From NCBI GenBank assembly GCA_024363285.1, contig AP024710.1:620001-684000 (forward strand): a stretch of 64,000 nt of DNA. The letters are read 5' to 3'. Both the position numbers and the translations under genes were made by a program. Below, in pieces: positions 27,019 to 35,723 of this stretch. This DNA comes from Leptolinea sp. HRD-7 (GTDB taxonomy: Bacteria > Chloroflexota > Anaerolineae > Anaerolineales > Anaerolineaceae). The notes under the pieces were generated by a model. The model ran no database searches. It saw only the letters and a list, made by a program, of their open reading frames with translations, and was not told the origin of the DNA. The stretch's first letter is position 1. Every line of letters begins with the position of its first letter.

Positions 27019-28083
27019 TTATCCCATAAATTCTTCCATACTGGCAAGTAATGTGTCAACATCACTCATGGTGATTTCGCCCATGTGAGCGATGCGGAAA
27101 GTCTTATCTTTCAATTCGCCGTAACCGTTGGCGATGCGCATCCCCTTAGTCTGAAGGAATTTATTCAACGCTGAAATATCGAGACCTTTTTCATTCTTAA
27201 TGGTCGAAACGGTTTTGGAGCGATATCCTTCAGGGGCCAGTGGTTCCATACCATGAGCGGAAGCCCATTTTTGGGTTCGCTGAGCCATGGCTGTGTGACG
27301 GGCAAACCGGTTTTCAAGACCTTCTTCCAGAATGCGGTCAAGCTGAACATCGAGCGCGTAAATCAATGGCATAACCGGGGTCATAGGGGTTGAATCTTTC
27401 AAGCGGTGCTTTTCCATGAGGACCAGGTCAAAATACCAACCACGGTTTGTGACGGTCTCCGCTTTTTTCATGGCCCGATCAGAAGCGGCTGCCAGTGACA
27501 GGCCTGGGGGAAGAGCGAGACATTTCTGGGATGAGGTTAAAAGGAAATCAATACCCCAGGCATCCATTTCGATCTTCGCGCCGCCCAGAGAAGACACGGC
27601 ATCAACCAGGATCAGAGTATCCGGAGATATCTCGTGAACCACTTTGGCCAGGTCTTTGAGCGGATTTTCCACACCGGTGGACGTCTCATTGTGAACAATG
27701 GTGACGGCTTCGTAAAATTTCTTTTTCAGCGCGTCAGCCAGCATATCTGGTGTGATCGCCTGTCCCCAGGGGACTTCGATCCGGTCTGCCTGTTTACCGT
27801 TGGCGATGGCACATTTATTCCAACGGTCGGCAAAAGCGCCATTTACACAGGAAAGCACGCTTTCTTGCACAAAATTACGAACTCCGGCTTCCTGCATACC
27901 GGATCCCGATGATGTGCCCTGAAATACCCGATATTGGGTAAAAAACAATTTTTGGGCTTTCTCAGCGGTTCTTCGGAACAGCTCCTCGAAATCTTTGCTC
28001 CGATGGGGCATCATTGGCTTTGCCTGGGCAGCAAGAACTACCGGGGCAACATCCACTGGACCGGGGACAAACATTGGCGACAT
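27019..28083 (-). CDS. Class V aminotransferase (alanine-glyoxylate / serine-pyruvate type)
   Basis: PLP-dependent aminotransferase, 354 aa, cytosolic. It begins MSPMFVPGPVDVAP, the usual GPGP-like start of the subgroup. It has PHRSKDFEELF, FQGTSSGSGMQEAG, DAVSSLGGAKIEMDAWGID, and the PLP lysine in TSSQKCLALPPGL. These features match the SPT/AGT family, which includes purine-catabolism and phosphonate-linked members. AAAGGAG lies upstream of the ATG. It is the last gene of a unit that includes a sortase and a small membrane protein; that company does not help assign the substrate. Confidence 0.88.
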   Translation of the reverse strand: MSPMFVPGPVDVAPVVLAAQAKPMMPHRSKDFEELFRRTAEKAQKLFFTQYRVFQGTSSGSGMQEAGVRNFVQESVLSCVNGAFADRWNKCAIANGKQADRIEVPWGQAITPDMLADALKKKFYEAVTIVHNETSTGVENPLKDLAKVVHEISPDTLILVDAVSSLGGAKIEMDAWGIDFLLTSSQKCLALPPGLSLAAASDRAMKKAETVTNRGWYFDLVLMEKHRLKDSTPMTPVMPLIYALDVQLDRILEEGLENRFARHTAMAQRTQKWASAHGMEPLAPEGYRSKTVSTIKNEKGLDISALNKFLQTKGMRIANGYGELKDKTFRIAHMGEITMSDVDTLLASMEEFMG

Positions 28084-28107
28084 AAGATTCTCCTTTACTT
28101 ATGAAAG

Positions 28108-28299
28108 TTAGCGAAGGATAAATGTCAAAACAATAAGGGCTCCTACAAAGAAAACTACCTGATAAACCATCAGCTGAAGGTCTTTTTTAACATACGTATA
28201 ATCGGGATTAAATTCGGTTCCGGGGCGTGATGCCGGGCGTTTTGTTGTTTCAGAGCCGGGAGTGCTGAAGGAAACCTGACGTTTTTGCGTTTTAGCCAT
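28108..28299 (-). CDS. Small single-pass membrane protein, 63 aa
   Basis: A polar, basic N-terminal half (KTQKRQVSFSTPG; KRPASRPG) is followed by one hydrophobic helix at the C-terminus (LMVYQVVFFVGALIVLTFIL). AGGATGG lies just upstream of the ATG. It sits 20 bases after the sortase gene and 24 bases before the aminotransferase gene. I do not recognise the family. Confidence 0.65.
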   Translation of the reverse strand: MAKTQKRQVSFSTPGSETTKRPASRPGTEFNPDYTYVKKDLQLMVYQVVFFVGALIVLTFILR

Positions 28300-28319
28300 T
28301 TCAAACCATCCTGAAAAAA

Positions 28320-29219
28320 TTAGGAATTTTTCAATACCGCGGATACAACAATCCGGCGATTATCTACCATATAGGGGTAACACGAAATTAATGTCACCAC
28401 AGGGTCAGATGTGGGAGCCATAACTTCAACCTGGTTGGGCATCACGATTCGGCTCTGATTGATCACATATGTATATGACCGCAGGTTGGTGAACAGGATA
28501 ATCGTATCACCAGTTTTTAGTTTGTCTAGGTCACGGAAGAATTCTCCAAAAACATCATTATGAGCGGAGAGAACAATGTTTCCATTATTTCCCGGATTGG
28601 GTGTGCCGGCATGCTGCCCCACACCTTTTTTCAATTGTTCCCACCCGTCACCCTGAATAACCGGCGCGTCAACCCCTATGGACGGAATTTGAATTCGAAC
28701 CGCCTGTTCAGGGCTGGAAGTAGGAAGGGGAACGGCTGCCAATGATTGCACGAGTGGTCGCAGATGAGCCGGAATTTCTTCTTCATTGGGCTGAGCGATA
28801 CCTTCGGCATTCGGCGGCGTATGGCCCGACGGCAATACCACAGCCCGAATCAATGCGGTTGGAGCCAGGGTTGGTTGAACCAGAGAAGACGCTACTTCTT
28901 TATTGAGGTCACGGATGGATTTGACATAATAGCCCATGATCGAAATTACCCCCAGTACGGCTATCACCTCAATTCCCATCAGAAGTCGGTTGATCCAGAT
29001 CTTACGCTTCGAGACAGGCGCCGGTAGTTCTCTGACCTCACCGGGTTCACTTAAGATACGTCCGGGATTGTAAGTACCCTGAGGAATGGATGATGTCTGA
29101 ATTCTGCCGGTTTTTCGATAATACTCCAGGCGTTCCTGACGCACTTTCATGCGCTTCTGTGCCAGAAGTGATTGTAGTTCTTCAACAGAATAGTCATCCA
29201 GAGGATGGTTATGTGCCAC
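28320..29219 (-). CDS. Sortase (class D/E-like transpeptidase)
   Basis: Membrane-anchored cysteine transpeptidase that would attach proteins to the cell surface. It has a cytoplasmic N-terminus (~75 residues), one helix (LLMGIEVIAVLGVISIMGYYV) and an extracytoplasmic sortase domain (about 165-299). Catalytic residues are His in LSAHNDVFG, Cys in TLISCYPY and Arg in NRRIVV. GNNGNIVLSAH and the IQIPSIGVDAPVIQG start of the beta-barrel are also typical. No LPXTG-like substrate gene is apparent nearby. It is the first gene of a three-gene minus-strand unit. Confidence 0.9.
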   Translation of the reverse strand: MAHNHPLDDYSVEELQSLLAQKRMKVRQERLEYYRKTGRIQTSSIPQGTYNPGRILSEPGEVRELPAPVSKRKIWINRLLMGIEVIAVLGVISIMGYYVKSIRDLNKEVASSLVQPTLAPTALIRAVVLPSGHTPPNAEGIAQPNEEEIPAHLRPLVQSLAAVPLPTSSPEQAVRIQIPSIGVDAPVIQGDGWEQLKKGVGQHAGTPNPGNNGNIVLSAHNDVFGEFFRDLDKLKTGDTIILFTNLRSYTYVINQSRIVMPNQVEVMAPTSDPVVTLISCYPYMVDNRRIVVSAVLKNS

Positions 29220-29419
29220 AGGTGTTCCGTTTCATGCATCAGATGCTTGTACGTGAAAATTATACTTCATCAAACCAGACAGTTCTGAAAAACCATTACC
29301 GGCCTCTTATTTAATCGATTTCTAGGGAGAAAATCGTTCTTTGGCCGTGTTGTTCCTTTTTTTTAGTCAGTAAGTGGTACGAATGGGACTTTTTCATTTA
29401 AATAGAAATATGTGAATGT

Positions 29420-29425
29420 TATAAT
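29420..29425 (+). promoter_or_regulatory. Candidate -10 box for the lipoprotein at 29458
   Basis: TATAAT lies 32 bases before the ATG. No good -35 box is seen at the expected distance. Confidence 0.35.
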
Positions 29426-29457
29426 CGAAAGACCTTACAAAGAAAGATGCAAGCGAT

Positions 29458-30183
29458 ATGTTCAAATCAAGCTTACAAAAAACTCTGTTTTATTCACTAC
29501 TACTTGGGGCTTTTATCCTTGGCACAGCAGGATGTTCCGTGTTGCAGCAGATCAACCCGCCAACAGCCACACCGACTGAAATCCCCCCCACAGAAACTCC
29601 ACTTCCGTCTCCCACGGCAACAGACCTGCCTACGGAAACTCCCCTGCCAACCAGCACATTCACCCCGGCGCCAACCGCGACACCTATCCCTCCCCTTGCT
29701 GTAGCTCCTGACGGAATCAACCCCTTCTGCCTCACCAAAAAACATTTCCTCACAGCAGAAGAAGGTCCGAACGGCCCGGCTTCCAAGCCAGAAAAAGCCT
29801 CTGATGGTACGATTGATAAGAAGACCGGTGTAATCAACTTTCCGATACCGGCCATCAACTGTACGCTGGTTCTGAAATTCAATCAACCGGCTCCTGCCGG
29901 GATGCAATTGCAGATATGGGATGCCCGTCCTCAGGAACCATTTGTCACCTATGAAATGGCAATTAATCCTGTTAATCCGAACGAAGCGTATGCTGTGATG
30001 GACCACTCTATGATCGTGGATCCTCCGAAATGGTGGATGGATTACACAGCGGTGGTCGTGACAGCTGAAGGGAAGGAAGTTTTCCGTAACGCGATACACG
30101 TTCAAAAACCTTTGCCTGAAAAATGCTGGGACGGTTCTTACCCCAATCCGATCACGCTCTTCTGCCCGATTCAGGACTCATAA
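29458..30183 (+). CDS. Thr/Pro-rich lipoprotein of unknown function
   Basis: A 241-aa secreted lipoprotein. The lipobox is GTAGC (Cys26). A Thr/Pro/Glu-rich stalk (about 33-80, PTATPTEIPPTETPLPSPT-like) is followed by a ~160-residue globular domain. That domain has three Cys (PFC, INCTL, EKCWDGSYPNPITLFC) and the segment MQLQIWDARPQEPF. The stalk composition is typical of Anaerolineae surface lipoproteins. I do not recognise the domain. A CDF transporter gene starts 19 bases downstream, suggesting co-transcription. Confidence 0.7.
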   Translation: MFKSSLQKTLFYSLLLGAFILGTAGCSVLQQINPPTATPTEIPPTETPLPSPTATDLPTETPLPTSTFTPAPTATPIPPLAVAPDGINPFCLTKKHFLTAEEGPNGPASKPEKASDGTIDKKTGVINFPIPAINCTLVLKFNQPAPAGMQLQIWDARPQEPFVTYEMAINPVNPNEAYAVMDHSMIVDPPKWWMDYTAVVVTAEGKEVFRNAIHVQKPLPEKCWDGSYPNPITLFCPIQDS

Positions 30184-30202
30184 TCTTTACAGGTAGTTTT
30201 TT

Positions 30203-31135
30203 ATGCCCGACCATGAAGACACCAAATTAGAAGGCCGATATCTTGCTTCCATACTGATCACTGCGATCGTTCTGGTAGTTGAAATTATCGGCGGTATCTG
30301 GACGGGCAGCCTTGCCTTGCTCTCAGATAGCGCGCACGTATTTACCGATATTTTCGCCCTTGCCATCAGTTACGGTGCGTTCAGACTTTCAAAGAAACCC
30401 GGTGACGATAACCACACGTATGGTTACCACCGGGTTGAAGTTTTTGCCGCCCTCATCAATGGCATTTCTCTTGCGATAATCTGCCTGGGTATCTGGTGGG
30501 AGGCCGTTCAGCGGTTTTTGAATCCCGGTGAAGTAATGGGCGCTCCGATGCTTGTTATTGCTGTGATCGGATTGGTGGCCAATATTCTGGTTGCTCTGGT
30601 GTTAAAAGTGGAACACCATCATGATGGTGACGAACATGAACACCCTCATGACCACCAAAAAGAAGACCTCAACCTTAACAGCGCCTACCTGCATGTTATC
30701 GGCGACGCTCTCTCTTCCGTTGGAGTGATCATCGCGGGCCTGGCGATCTGGTTAACCGGCGCTGTTTGGATCGACCCGTTGATCAGTATTCTCATCGGCA
30801 TTATGATCGCTCAAAGCAGCTACAGGGTATTACGCCGGGCGACTCATATCTTACTGGAAGGAACTCCGGAAGGCATTTCCATTCCGGATATCGCGAAAGC
30901 AATAGGCGCAGTCGACGGTGTTGCCGATGTTCATGATCTGCACATCTGGAATATTTGTTCAGGGCACATTTCGTTAAGTACCCATGTAGCTCTAACGCCT
31001 GATGGCTGCTCGAAACAGAACGGTATTCTGGATGCGATTCGAGGCTTGCTGCGGGACACTTTTTCCATTGATCATGTGACCATTCAGATTGAATCGGAAA
31101 ACTGCGGCCAGGGCCAATGTATCCAGACTGACTGA
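30203..31135 (+). CDS. Zinc-type cation diffusion facilitator with His-rich loop
   Basis: Proton-coupled efflux transporter for Zn2+ or a similar metal, 310 aa. It has six helices, with metal sites in LLSDSAHVFTDIFAL and LHVIGDALSSVGVI. The cytoplasmic loop between helices 4 and 5 is rich in His and Asp (EHHHDGDEHEHPHDHQKED), as in CzcD/ZitB. The C-terminal domain has VHDLHIWNICSGHISLSTHV. It follows a lipoprotein gene by 19 bases and is followed by another lipoprotein gene whose ATG is 4 bases after the stop. Confidence 0.93.
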   Translation: MPDHEDTKLEGRYLASILITAIVLVVEIIGGIWTGSLALLSDSAHVFTDIFALAISYGAFRLSKKPGDDNHTYGYHRVEVFAALINGISLAIICLGIWWEAVQRFLNPGEVMGAPMLVIAVIGLVANILVALVLKVEHHHDGDEHEHPHDHQKEDLNLNSAYLHVIGDALSSVGVIIAGLAIWLTGAVWIDPLISILIGIMIAQSSYRVLRRATHILLEGTPEGISIPDIAKAIGAVDGVADVHDLHIWNICSGHISLSTHVALTPDGCSKQNGILDAIRGLLRDTFSIDHVTIQIESENCGQGQCIQTD

Positions 31136-31139
31136 CCGC

Positions 31140-32591
31140 ATGTATACGTTCTTTCAACCACTCAAGAAAAACACGTCGTTCTTTGCTCTAACGATCATTG
31201 GGTTGGGCATTGTGGCATCTGCCTGTAACCTTCCGATGACGGCCACAGTCACACCAACCTCCGCGGACCCAAAAGATACTTCAACACCGGCGCCTTTGTT
31301 TACTTCCACATCCATACCGGGAACAGCCACACCAATCCCATCGGCAACTATTCCGGTAGAATTGTCCACTCTAAAGGATATTCACGTCAGAATTATCCAT
31401 CCATTCACAGGATCTGCCGGGATTGAATTTAGCCGGTTGGTGCAGGATTTCAATACGGAGAATATCTGGAATATTACTGTCAATGAAGAGCAAGTCGGTA
31501 GTGTGACTGAAGCTGCGCGCATATACCGTGAGAGTCTAAAATCATCTGACAGGCTGGATATGGCCGCCATTTCACCAGATTACCTGGATGAATGGAATTC
31601 TAACGGCAGTATTATCGATCTATCCGCATTTATCTCCAACCCTGAATGGGGCATGCCGGAAAAAGAACAGAATGCGTATTTACCGCAGGTTATGGAACCA
31701 ACCGGTAATGGCAAACCGAGGATGTCTATACCGGCACAAATTAACCTGCAATTCCTGGTTTACAACCAGACCTGGGCAAGTGAACTCGGGTTTGACAATG
31801 CTCCCCGAACCCGGGCAGAATTTGAACAGCAGATGTGTGAAGCCGCGCGCGTGAATAACCAGGACAATACAAAAGATAATGACGGAACCGGCGGTTGGAT
31901 CATTCAATCAACCTCTCCTGCCCTGCTTTCGTGGATAAACGCCTTTGATGGCAATAAAGCATGGAAATCAGATAAAGAAATCAATCTTAATCAGGAAGAA
32001 ACAGGCGAAGCGTTCACATATCTTCGCGAATTGAAAGAAAAAGGCTGCGCATGGAGCAGCCGCGTAGCATCTCCATTCACATACTTTTCAAACCGCCAGG
32101 CATTGGCGATATCCGCCACACTGCCGGATGTGTTTGAACTGGAACAAACACTTACCTTTACCAAGAACACAGACAAATGGATCATCATCGCGTATCCCGG
32201 CGAAGAAGAGCCGTCAAACGCGTTAATTTCGGGGATCGCGTATGGGATTAGCCGCACCAGGCCTGCCAATGAACTGGCATCCTGGATGTTCATACGTTGG
32301 TTAAGTCTTCCCAAAAACCAGGCACGTCTGGCAGAAGCTTCGGGGATGATACCCCCCTCATCAACCGCCATCGATCTTATGACGGGTTTCGCGAATAACC
32401 ACCCCTGGTGGACGGAAGCCGCAAAAATGCTGCCGGATGCCGTTATGTTACCGGTAACAAGAGATTGGCAACCTATCCGCCCGGTATTGGAAGACGGATT
32501 CTGGCAGATGCTTCAACCTACACCTTTGCCGGTTCCCACCCTTCTCAAGCAGATGGATGAGACCATCAAATCAATTCCCACACCGGAATGA
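31140..32591 (+). CDS. Extracellular solute-binding lipoprotein (family 1)
   Basis: A 483-aa binding lipoprotein of the CUT1/oligosaccharide type. The signal peptide ends in the lipobox VASAC, followed by a Thr/Pro/Ser linker. The body has MSIPAQINLQFLVYNQTWASELG, DNTKDNDGTGGWIIQSTS and AYPGEEEPSNALISGIAYGISRTRP, as in family-1 binding proteins. No permease or ATPase gene adjoins it. It is an orphan binding protein wedged between a CDF gene and rnhA, overlapping rnhA as ATGA. The ATG at 31140 sits 4 bases after the CDF stop; I see no ribosome-binding site, which fits translational coupling. Confidence 0.82.
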   Translation: MYTFFQPLKKNTSFFALTIIGLGIVASACNLPMTATVTPTSADPKDTSTPAPLFTSTSIPGTATPIPSATIPVELSTLKDIHVRIIHPFTGSAGIEFSRLVQDFNTENIWNITVNEEQVGSVTEAARIYRESLKSSDRLDMAAISPDYLDEWNSNGSIIDLSAFISNPEWGMPEKEQNAYLPQVMEPTGNGKPRMSIPAQINLQFLVYNQTWASELGFDNAPRTRAEFEQQMCEAARVNNQDNTKDNDGTGGWIIQSTSPALLSWINAFDGNKAWKSDKEINLNQEETGEAFTYLRELKEKGCAWSSRVASPFTYFSNRQALAISATLPDVFELEQTLTFTKNTDKWIIIAYPGEEEPSNALISGIAYGISRTRPANELASWMFIRWLSLPKNQARLAEASGMIPPSSTAIDLMTGFANNHPWWTEAAKMLPDAVMLPVTRDWQPIRPVLEDGFWQMLQPTPLPVPTLLKQMDETIKSIPTPE

Positions 32592-33016
32592 CCGGTTACA
32601 TGGTATTTACCGATGGCGCCTGTAACCCCAATCCTGGTCCGGGGGGTTGGGCTGCCATCTTCGCGGTAAATGGGGAAAAAGTAAAGGTACTAAAAGGCAG
32701 CGAGCGGGCAACCACCAACAACCGGATGGAACTGACGGCCGCTCTGAGGGCATTGGAAAGCGTGCCGGAGAATTCGTTTGTTACCATTCACACAGATTCT
32801 CAATATTTGATGATGGGGATCACCAGATGGCTGCCCGGTTGGGTGAAGCGCGGCTGGAAACGCGCCGGCGGAACGTTGGCCAATGAAGATCTGTGGAAAG
32901 CCCTGTATGCGCAAACGCAGAGAGTTAAAATAAAATGGAAGTGGCTTCGCGGTCACGCCGGCACCGCATTGAATGAAATGGCTGACCGTGAAGCGCGTAG
33001 AGCCATACCACGATAG
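32588..33016 (+). CDS. rnhA: Ribonuclease HI
   Basis: Degrades RNA in RNA-DNA hybrids. The 142-aa protein has the four catalytic acids: Asp in FTDGACNPNPG, Glu in NNRMELTAA, Asp in HTDSQYLMMG and Asp in NEMADREARRA. The KRGWKRAGG stretch is the handle region. Length is normal for type HI. Its ATG overlaps the TGA of the preceding lipoprotein gene. Confidence 0.96.
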   Translation: MTGYMVFTDGACNPNPGPGGWAAIFAVNGEKVKVLKGSERATTNNRMELTAALRALESVPENSFVTIHTDSQYLMMGITRWLPGWVKRGWKRAGGTLANEDLWKALYAQTQRVKIKWKWLRGHAGTALNEMADREARRAIPR

Positions 33017-33042
33017 TTCATTACTGGCACTTTGGAGCGAAA

Positions 33043-33537
33043 ATGCCGAAACCGACCACCCGCGCTGATTTATTAAAAGAGATATATGCCGAACGGGATA
33101 AGCTGGAAGCCCTGCTGAAAACCATTCCGCCGGATGTGTTTTCAGAGAAAAAAGTGGTTGGCGAATGGACGGTGAAAGACGTGCTCAGTCACCTGATTGC
33201 CTGGGAGCAGATGGTCATTTTATGGGTACAGAGCGGGTATGAGGGTAAAACGATTCCCGTTCCAGCCGAAGGATTCAAGTGGAGTGAACTTCCTGAACTT
33301 AATGAAAAAATCTATCATGAGCACAAAGAAGAATCATCATCGGAAGTATTGGCAAAATTCGACCAATCTTATCATCAGATTCTTGACCTGCTGAATGCAA
33401 TCCCCGAGCAAGACCTGTTCACCCCCGGCCTGCACAAATGGCAGAACAAGAATATGCTGGCCGCGTATTTTAAATCCTCGATGTCAAGCCATTACCTGTG
33501 GGCGCGGAAAGAGATCACAAAGGGCTTGAAGGGGTAG
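33043..33537 (+). CDS. ClbS/DfsB-like DinB-fold protein
   Basis: A 164-aa four-helix-bundle protein. TRADLLKEIYAERDKLEALL at the N-terminus and VVGEWTVKDVLSHLIAWEQM are hallmarks of the ClbS/DfsB family. C-terminal YFKSSMSSHYLWARKEI supplies a further His. ClbS itself protects against colibactin; many family members are of unknown role. It lies 26 bases after rnhA in the same direction. No toxin or polyketide gene is nearby, so a resistance role is not supported by context. Confidence 0.82.
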   Translation: MPKPTTRADLLKEIYAERDKLEALLKTIPPDVFSEKKVVGEWTVKDVLSHLIAWEQMVILWVQSGYEGKTIPVPAEGFKWSELPELNEKIYHEHKEESSSEVLAKFDQSYHQILDLLNAIPEQDLFTPGLHKWQNKNMLAAYFKSSMSSHYLWARKEITKGLKG

Positions 33538-33590
33538 ATCTCGTCTCTTCACAAAATAAGAACAGTTCAAAACAAAAATGCTTCCCGAAC

Positions 33591-33660
33591 GGTAGGGTTA
33601 AGCATCCGGAATTTACTTTATCTCCGGAGACATGCCTTATGCCGGATGCTTCGCCCTTAC
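33591..33660. repeat. 70-base imperfect palindrome (nested hairpin)
   Basis: AAGCATCCGG (33600-33609) pairs with CCGGATGCTT (33642-33651). It is flanked by GTAGGG/CCCTTAC, and CTCCGGAG (33622-33629) sits near the centre. No T-run follows. It lies between the ClbS-like gene and the tRNA-Cys array and may be a non-autonomous element remnant or a 3' mRNA structure. Confidence 0.5.
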
Positions 33661-33690
33661 GCGAGTTTGGAATTAATACTGTCAATAAGA

Positions 33691-34434
33691 AAAATCCCCC
33701 ACTTGAAGTAGGGGATCAGAGGCGACGATGGGAGTTGTTGAGCTCAAGCGAAATGCCGCGCCAGCGGTAAACCGATAAAAAAAATCCCCCACTTGAAGTA
33801 GGGGATCAGAGGCGACGATGGGATTTGTTGAGCTCAAGCGAAATGCCGCGCCAGCGGTAAACCGATAGAAAAATCCCCCACTTGAAGTAGGGGATCAGAG
33901 GCGACGATGGGAGTTGTTGAGCTCAAGCGAAATGCCGCGCCAGCGGTAAACCGATAAAAAAAATCCCCCACTTGAAGTAGGGGATCAGAGGCGACGATGG
34001 GATTTGTTGAGCTCAAGCGAAATGCCGCGCCAGCGGTAAACCGATAGAAAAATCCCCCACTTGAAGTAGGGGATCAGAGGCGACGATGGGAGTTGTTGAG
34101 CTCAAGCGAAATGCCGCGCCAGCGGTAAACCGATAAAAAAAATCCCCCACTTGAAGTAGGGGATCAGAGGCGACGATGGGATTTGTTGAGCTCAAGCGAA
34201 ATGCCGCGCCAGCGGTAAACCGATAGAAAAATCCCCCACTTGAAGTAGGGGATCAGAGGCGACGATGGGATTTGTTGAGCTCAAGCGAAATGCCGCGCCA
34301 GCGGTAAACCGATAGAAAAATCCCCCACTTGAAGTAGGGGATCAGAGGCGACGATGGGATTTGTTGAGCTCAAGCGAAATGCCGCGCCAGCGGTAAACCG
34401 ATAGAAAAATCCCCCACTTGAAGTAGGGGATCAG
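33691..34434 (-). repeat. Tandem array of tRNA-Cys 3' end plus terminator units (8 full copies)
   Basis: Read on the minus strand, downstream of tRNA-Cys, the 89-90 base unit holds four parts. The first is the last 17 bases of tRNA-Cys (CAAATCCCATCGTCGCC) plus its discriminator T. The second is a terminator-like hairpin (GATCCCC, loop, GGGGGATTTTT). The third is the motif ATCGGTTTACCGCTGGCGCGG, and the fourth is the palindrome TTGAGCTCAA. Hairpin copies begin at 33695, 33785, 33874, 33964, 34053, 34143, 34232, 34321 and 34410; the last belongs to the intact tRNA gene. Two variants occur: a 90-base form with CAACTCCC and an 89-base form with CAAATCCC. They alternate for six units and then two more 89-base forms follow. 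There are no variable spacers, so it is not CRISPR. Open frames over it are spurious. Confidence 0.92.
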
Positions 34435-34505
34435 AGGCGACGATGGGATTTGAACCCATGATGAGGGTTTTGCAGACCCTTGCCTTGCCACTTGGCCACG
34501 TCGCC
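34435..34505 (-). tRNA. tRNA-Cys (GCA)
   Basis: The minus strand folds as a 71-base tRNA. The acceptor stem is GGCGACG/CGTCGCC with discriminator T (expected for tRNA-Cys). The anticodon stem AGGGT/ACCCT encloses CTGCAAA with anticodon GCA. The T arm is ATGGG-TTCAAAT-CCCAT. CCA is not encoded. Its 3' end is copied eight times in the downstream array. Confidence 0.95.
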
Positions 34506-34616
34506 AAAACAGCGTGTGGAAAAGATTTTATCAGGTCAATCCGATAAACGCAAGGCAAATAACCGATCAAGAAACTACGACGACTGCCCTGAATAACCCT
34601 ATTAAAATCGTTTTTT

Positions 34617-35723
34617 TTATCGTCGGGAAAACCTCCGATTGAAAAAGAAGATCCCAATAACAAAATACAGGATCGACAACCATACCATTACCCACAACCG
34701 GAAGGCAATCGTATCGTACCCCGCCCCGCATACCAGTGACTGTCGCAGAATGGTCATGGCTTGAGTGGCAGGGATGAGGTCAAACGCGCCCAGCCCATGC
34801 CCATTGATCGTCAATAGTGTGGGAGAATCAAACGGAAAGAACGCGCCGGAAAGAAACACCTGCAGCATACTGAAAACACTGCCTGTATTCAGGGCTTCAC
34901 TGTCATTATTAATCAGGCAGGCTGTTAACAACCCCAACCCGATGGAAGAAAAACTCAATATCAGGCAGATGACGATCGCAAGCACCGGTGAGCCCTGCAT
35001 GTGAAAACCCAGCGCGGCCGCCATCGCCAGCATTGTTATTACCTGCCCGAACGCGGTGACCATCTGCGCCAGACTGATGCCGGCAAACCAGTTCACCGTG
35101 CTTATGGGTGACATTTGCAGCAACTGAATTGTGCCGGATCGGACCTCCCGGCCGATCAATGTCGCCGTCTGGGGAATGAGCAGCAGAATAGCCATGATCA
35201 TCACCCCGGGCGCGAAGGCGTCAAAATCTGTCTGCGGCATGTGCAGACTTAAGTCTTCTTCAACCACATTGGCCACAGGGTTCAACCCTTCGCGCCTTTC
35301 TTGAACCGGTGTTAATACCTTTTCCAGATAGTTGCTGGCATTAATGAAGGCCATACTTGTGGCATCCCCTTTGACGGTTCGGACAAGCTCACCTCTATCA
35401 GTAAGGGAAAAGATTACCAGCCCCGCGGCTGATTTATCACGCAAAGCCGAATCGGTGCCATCCAAATTCTGAACGGAGGTTAACGTGAACATGGGGCGTC
35501 CGTCTTTATACCGCGCCAGTTCAAGCGCGTTGATATCATCAACCGCCAGTCCACTGGATTGATCAAGAACCAACAGGTTATAAGTTACCAGACGTGGGTT
35601 CTGACCGTAGCCAGAAGCCATCACCAGCATCATAGCCGCTGGCATCATAATGGTTATCAACAACAACTGTGGCTCGCGCCACATTTCGCGAAGGTATTTA
35701 CGGGTAACCAGAAGCGCTTTCAT
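34617..35723 (-). CDS. ABC-2 type exporter permease (second subunit)
   Basis: A 368-aa membrane protein. It has one N-terminal helix (PQLLLITIMMPAAMMLVMASG), a large extracytoplasmic domain (about 40-175) and five C-terminal helices. The layout is that of the ABC-2/YhgE-NatB-like export permeases. LIGREVRSGTIQLLQMSPIS before the helices is the family's amphipathic coupling region. Its ATG overlaps the end of the ATPase gene. With its paralogue at 36691 it should form a heterodimeric channel. Confidence 0.9.
   Translation of the reverse strand: MKALLVTRKYLREMWREPQLLLITIMMPAAMMLVMASGYGQNPRLVTYNLLVLDQSSGLAVDDINALELARYKDGRPMFTLTSVQNLDGTDSALRDKSAAGLVIFSLTDRGELVRTVKGDATSMAFINASNYLEKVLTPVQERREGLNPVANVVEEDLSLHMPQTDFDAFAPGVMIMAILLLIPQTATLIGREVRSGTIQLLQMSPISTVNWFAGISLAQMVTAFGQVITMLAMAAALGFHMQGSPVLAIVICLILSFSSIGLGLLTACLINNDSEALNTGSVFSMLQVFLSGAFFPFDSPTLLTINGHGLGAFDLIPATQAMTILRQSLVCGAGYDTIAFRLWVMVWLSILYFVIGIFFFNRRFSRR

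Noticed and set aside
33043-33537. Colibactin-type self-resistance gene
   Set aside because: The fold matches ClbS/DfsB, but no polyketide or nonribosomal peptide genes are nearby, so a resistance role is unsupported.
33691-34434. CRISPR array
   Set aside because: The repeat period is regular, but the whole 89-90 bp unit is conserved with no variable spacers, and no cas gene is near. Each unit contains a tRNA fragment and a terminator.
33834-34663. Short proteins encoded across the tRNA-Cys array on the minus strand
   Set aside because: These frames read through tRNA and terminator repeats (NPIVASDPLLQVGDF repeated) and exist only because the repeat length alternates 89/90. They lack ribosome-binding sites.
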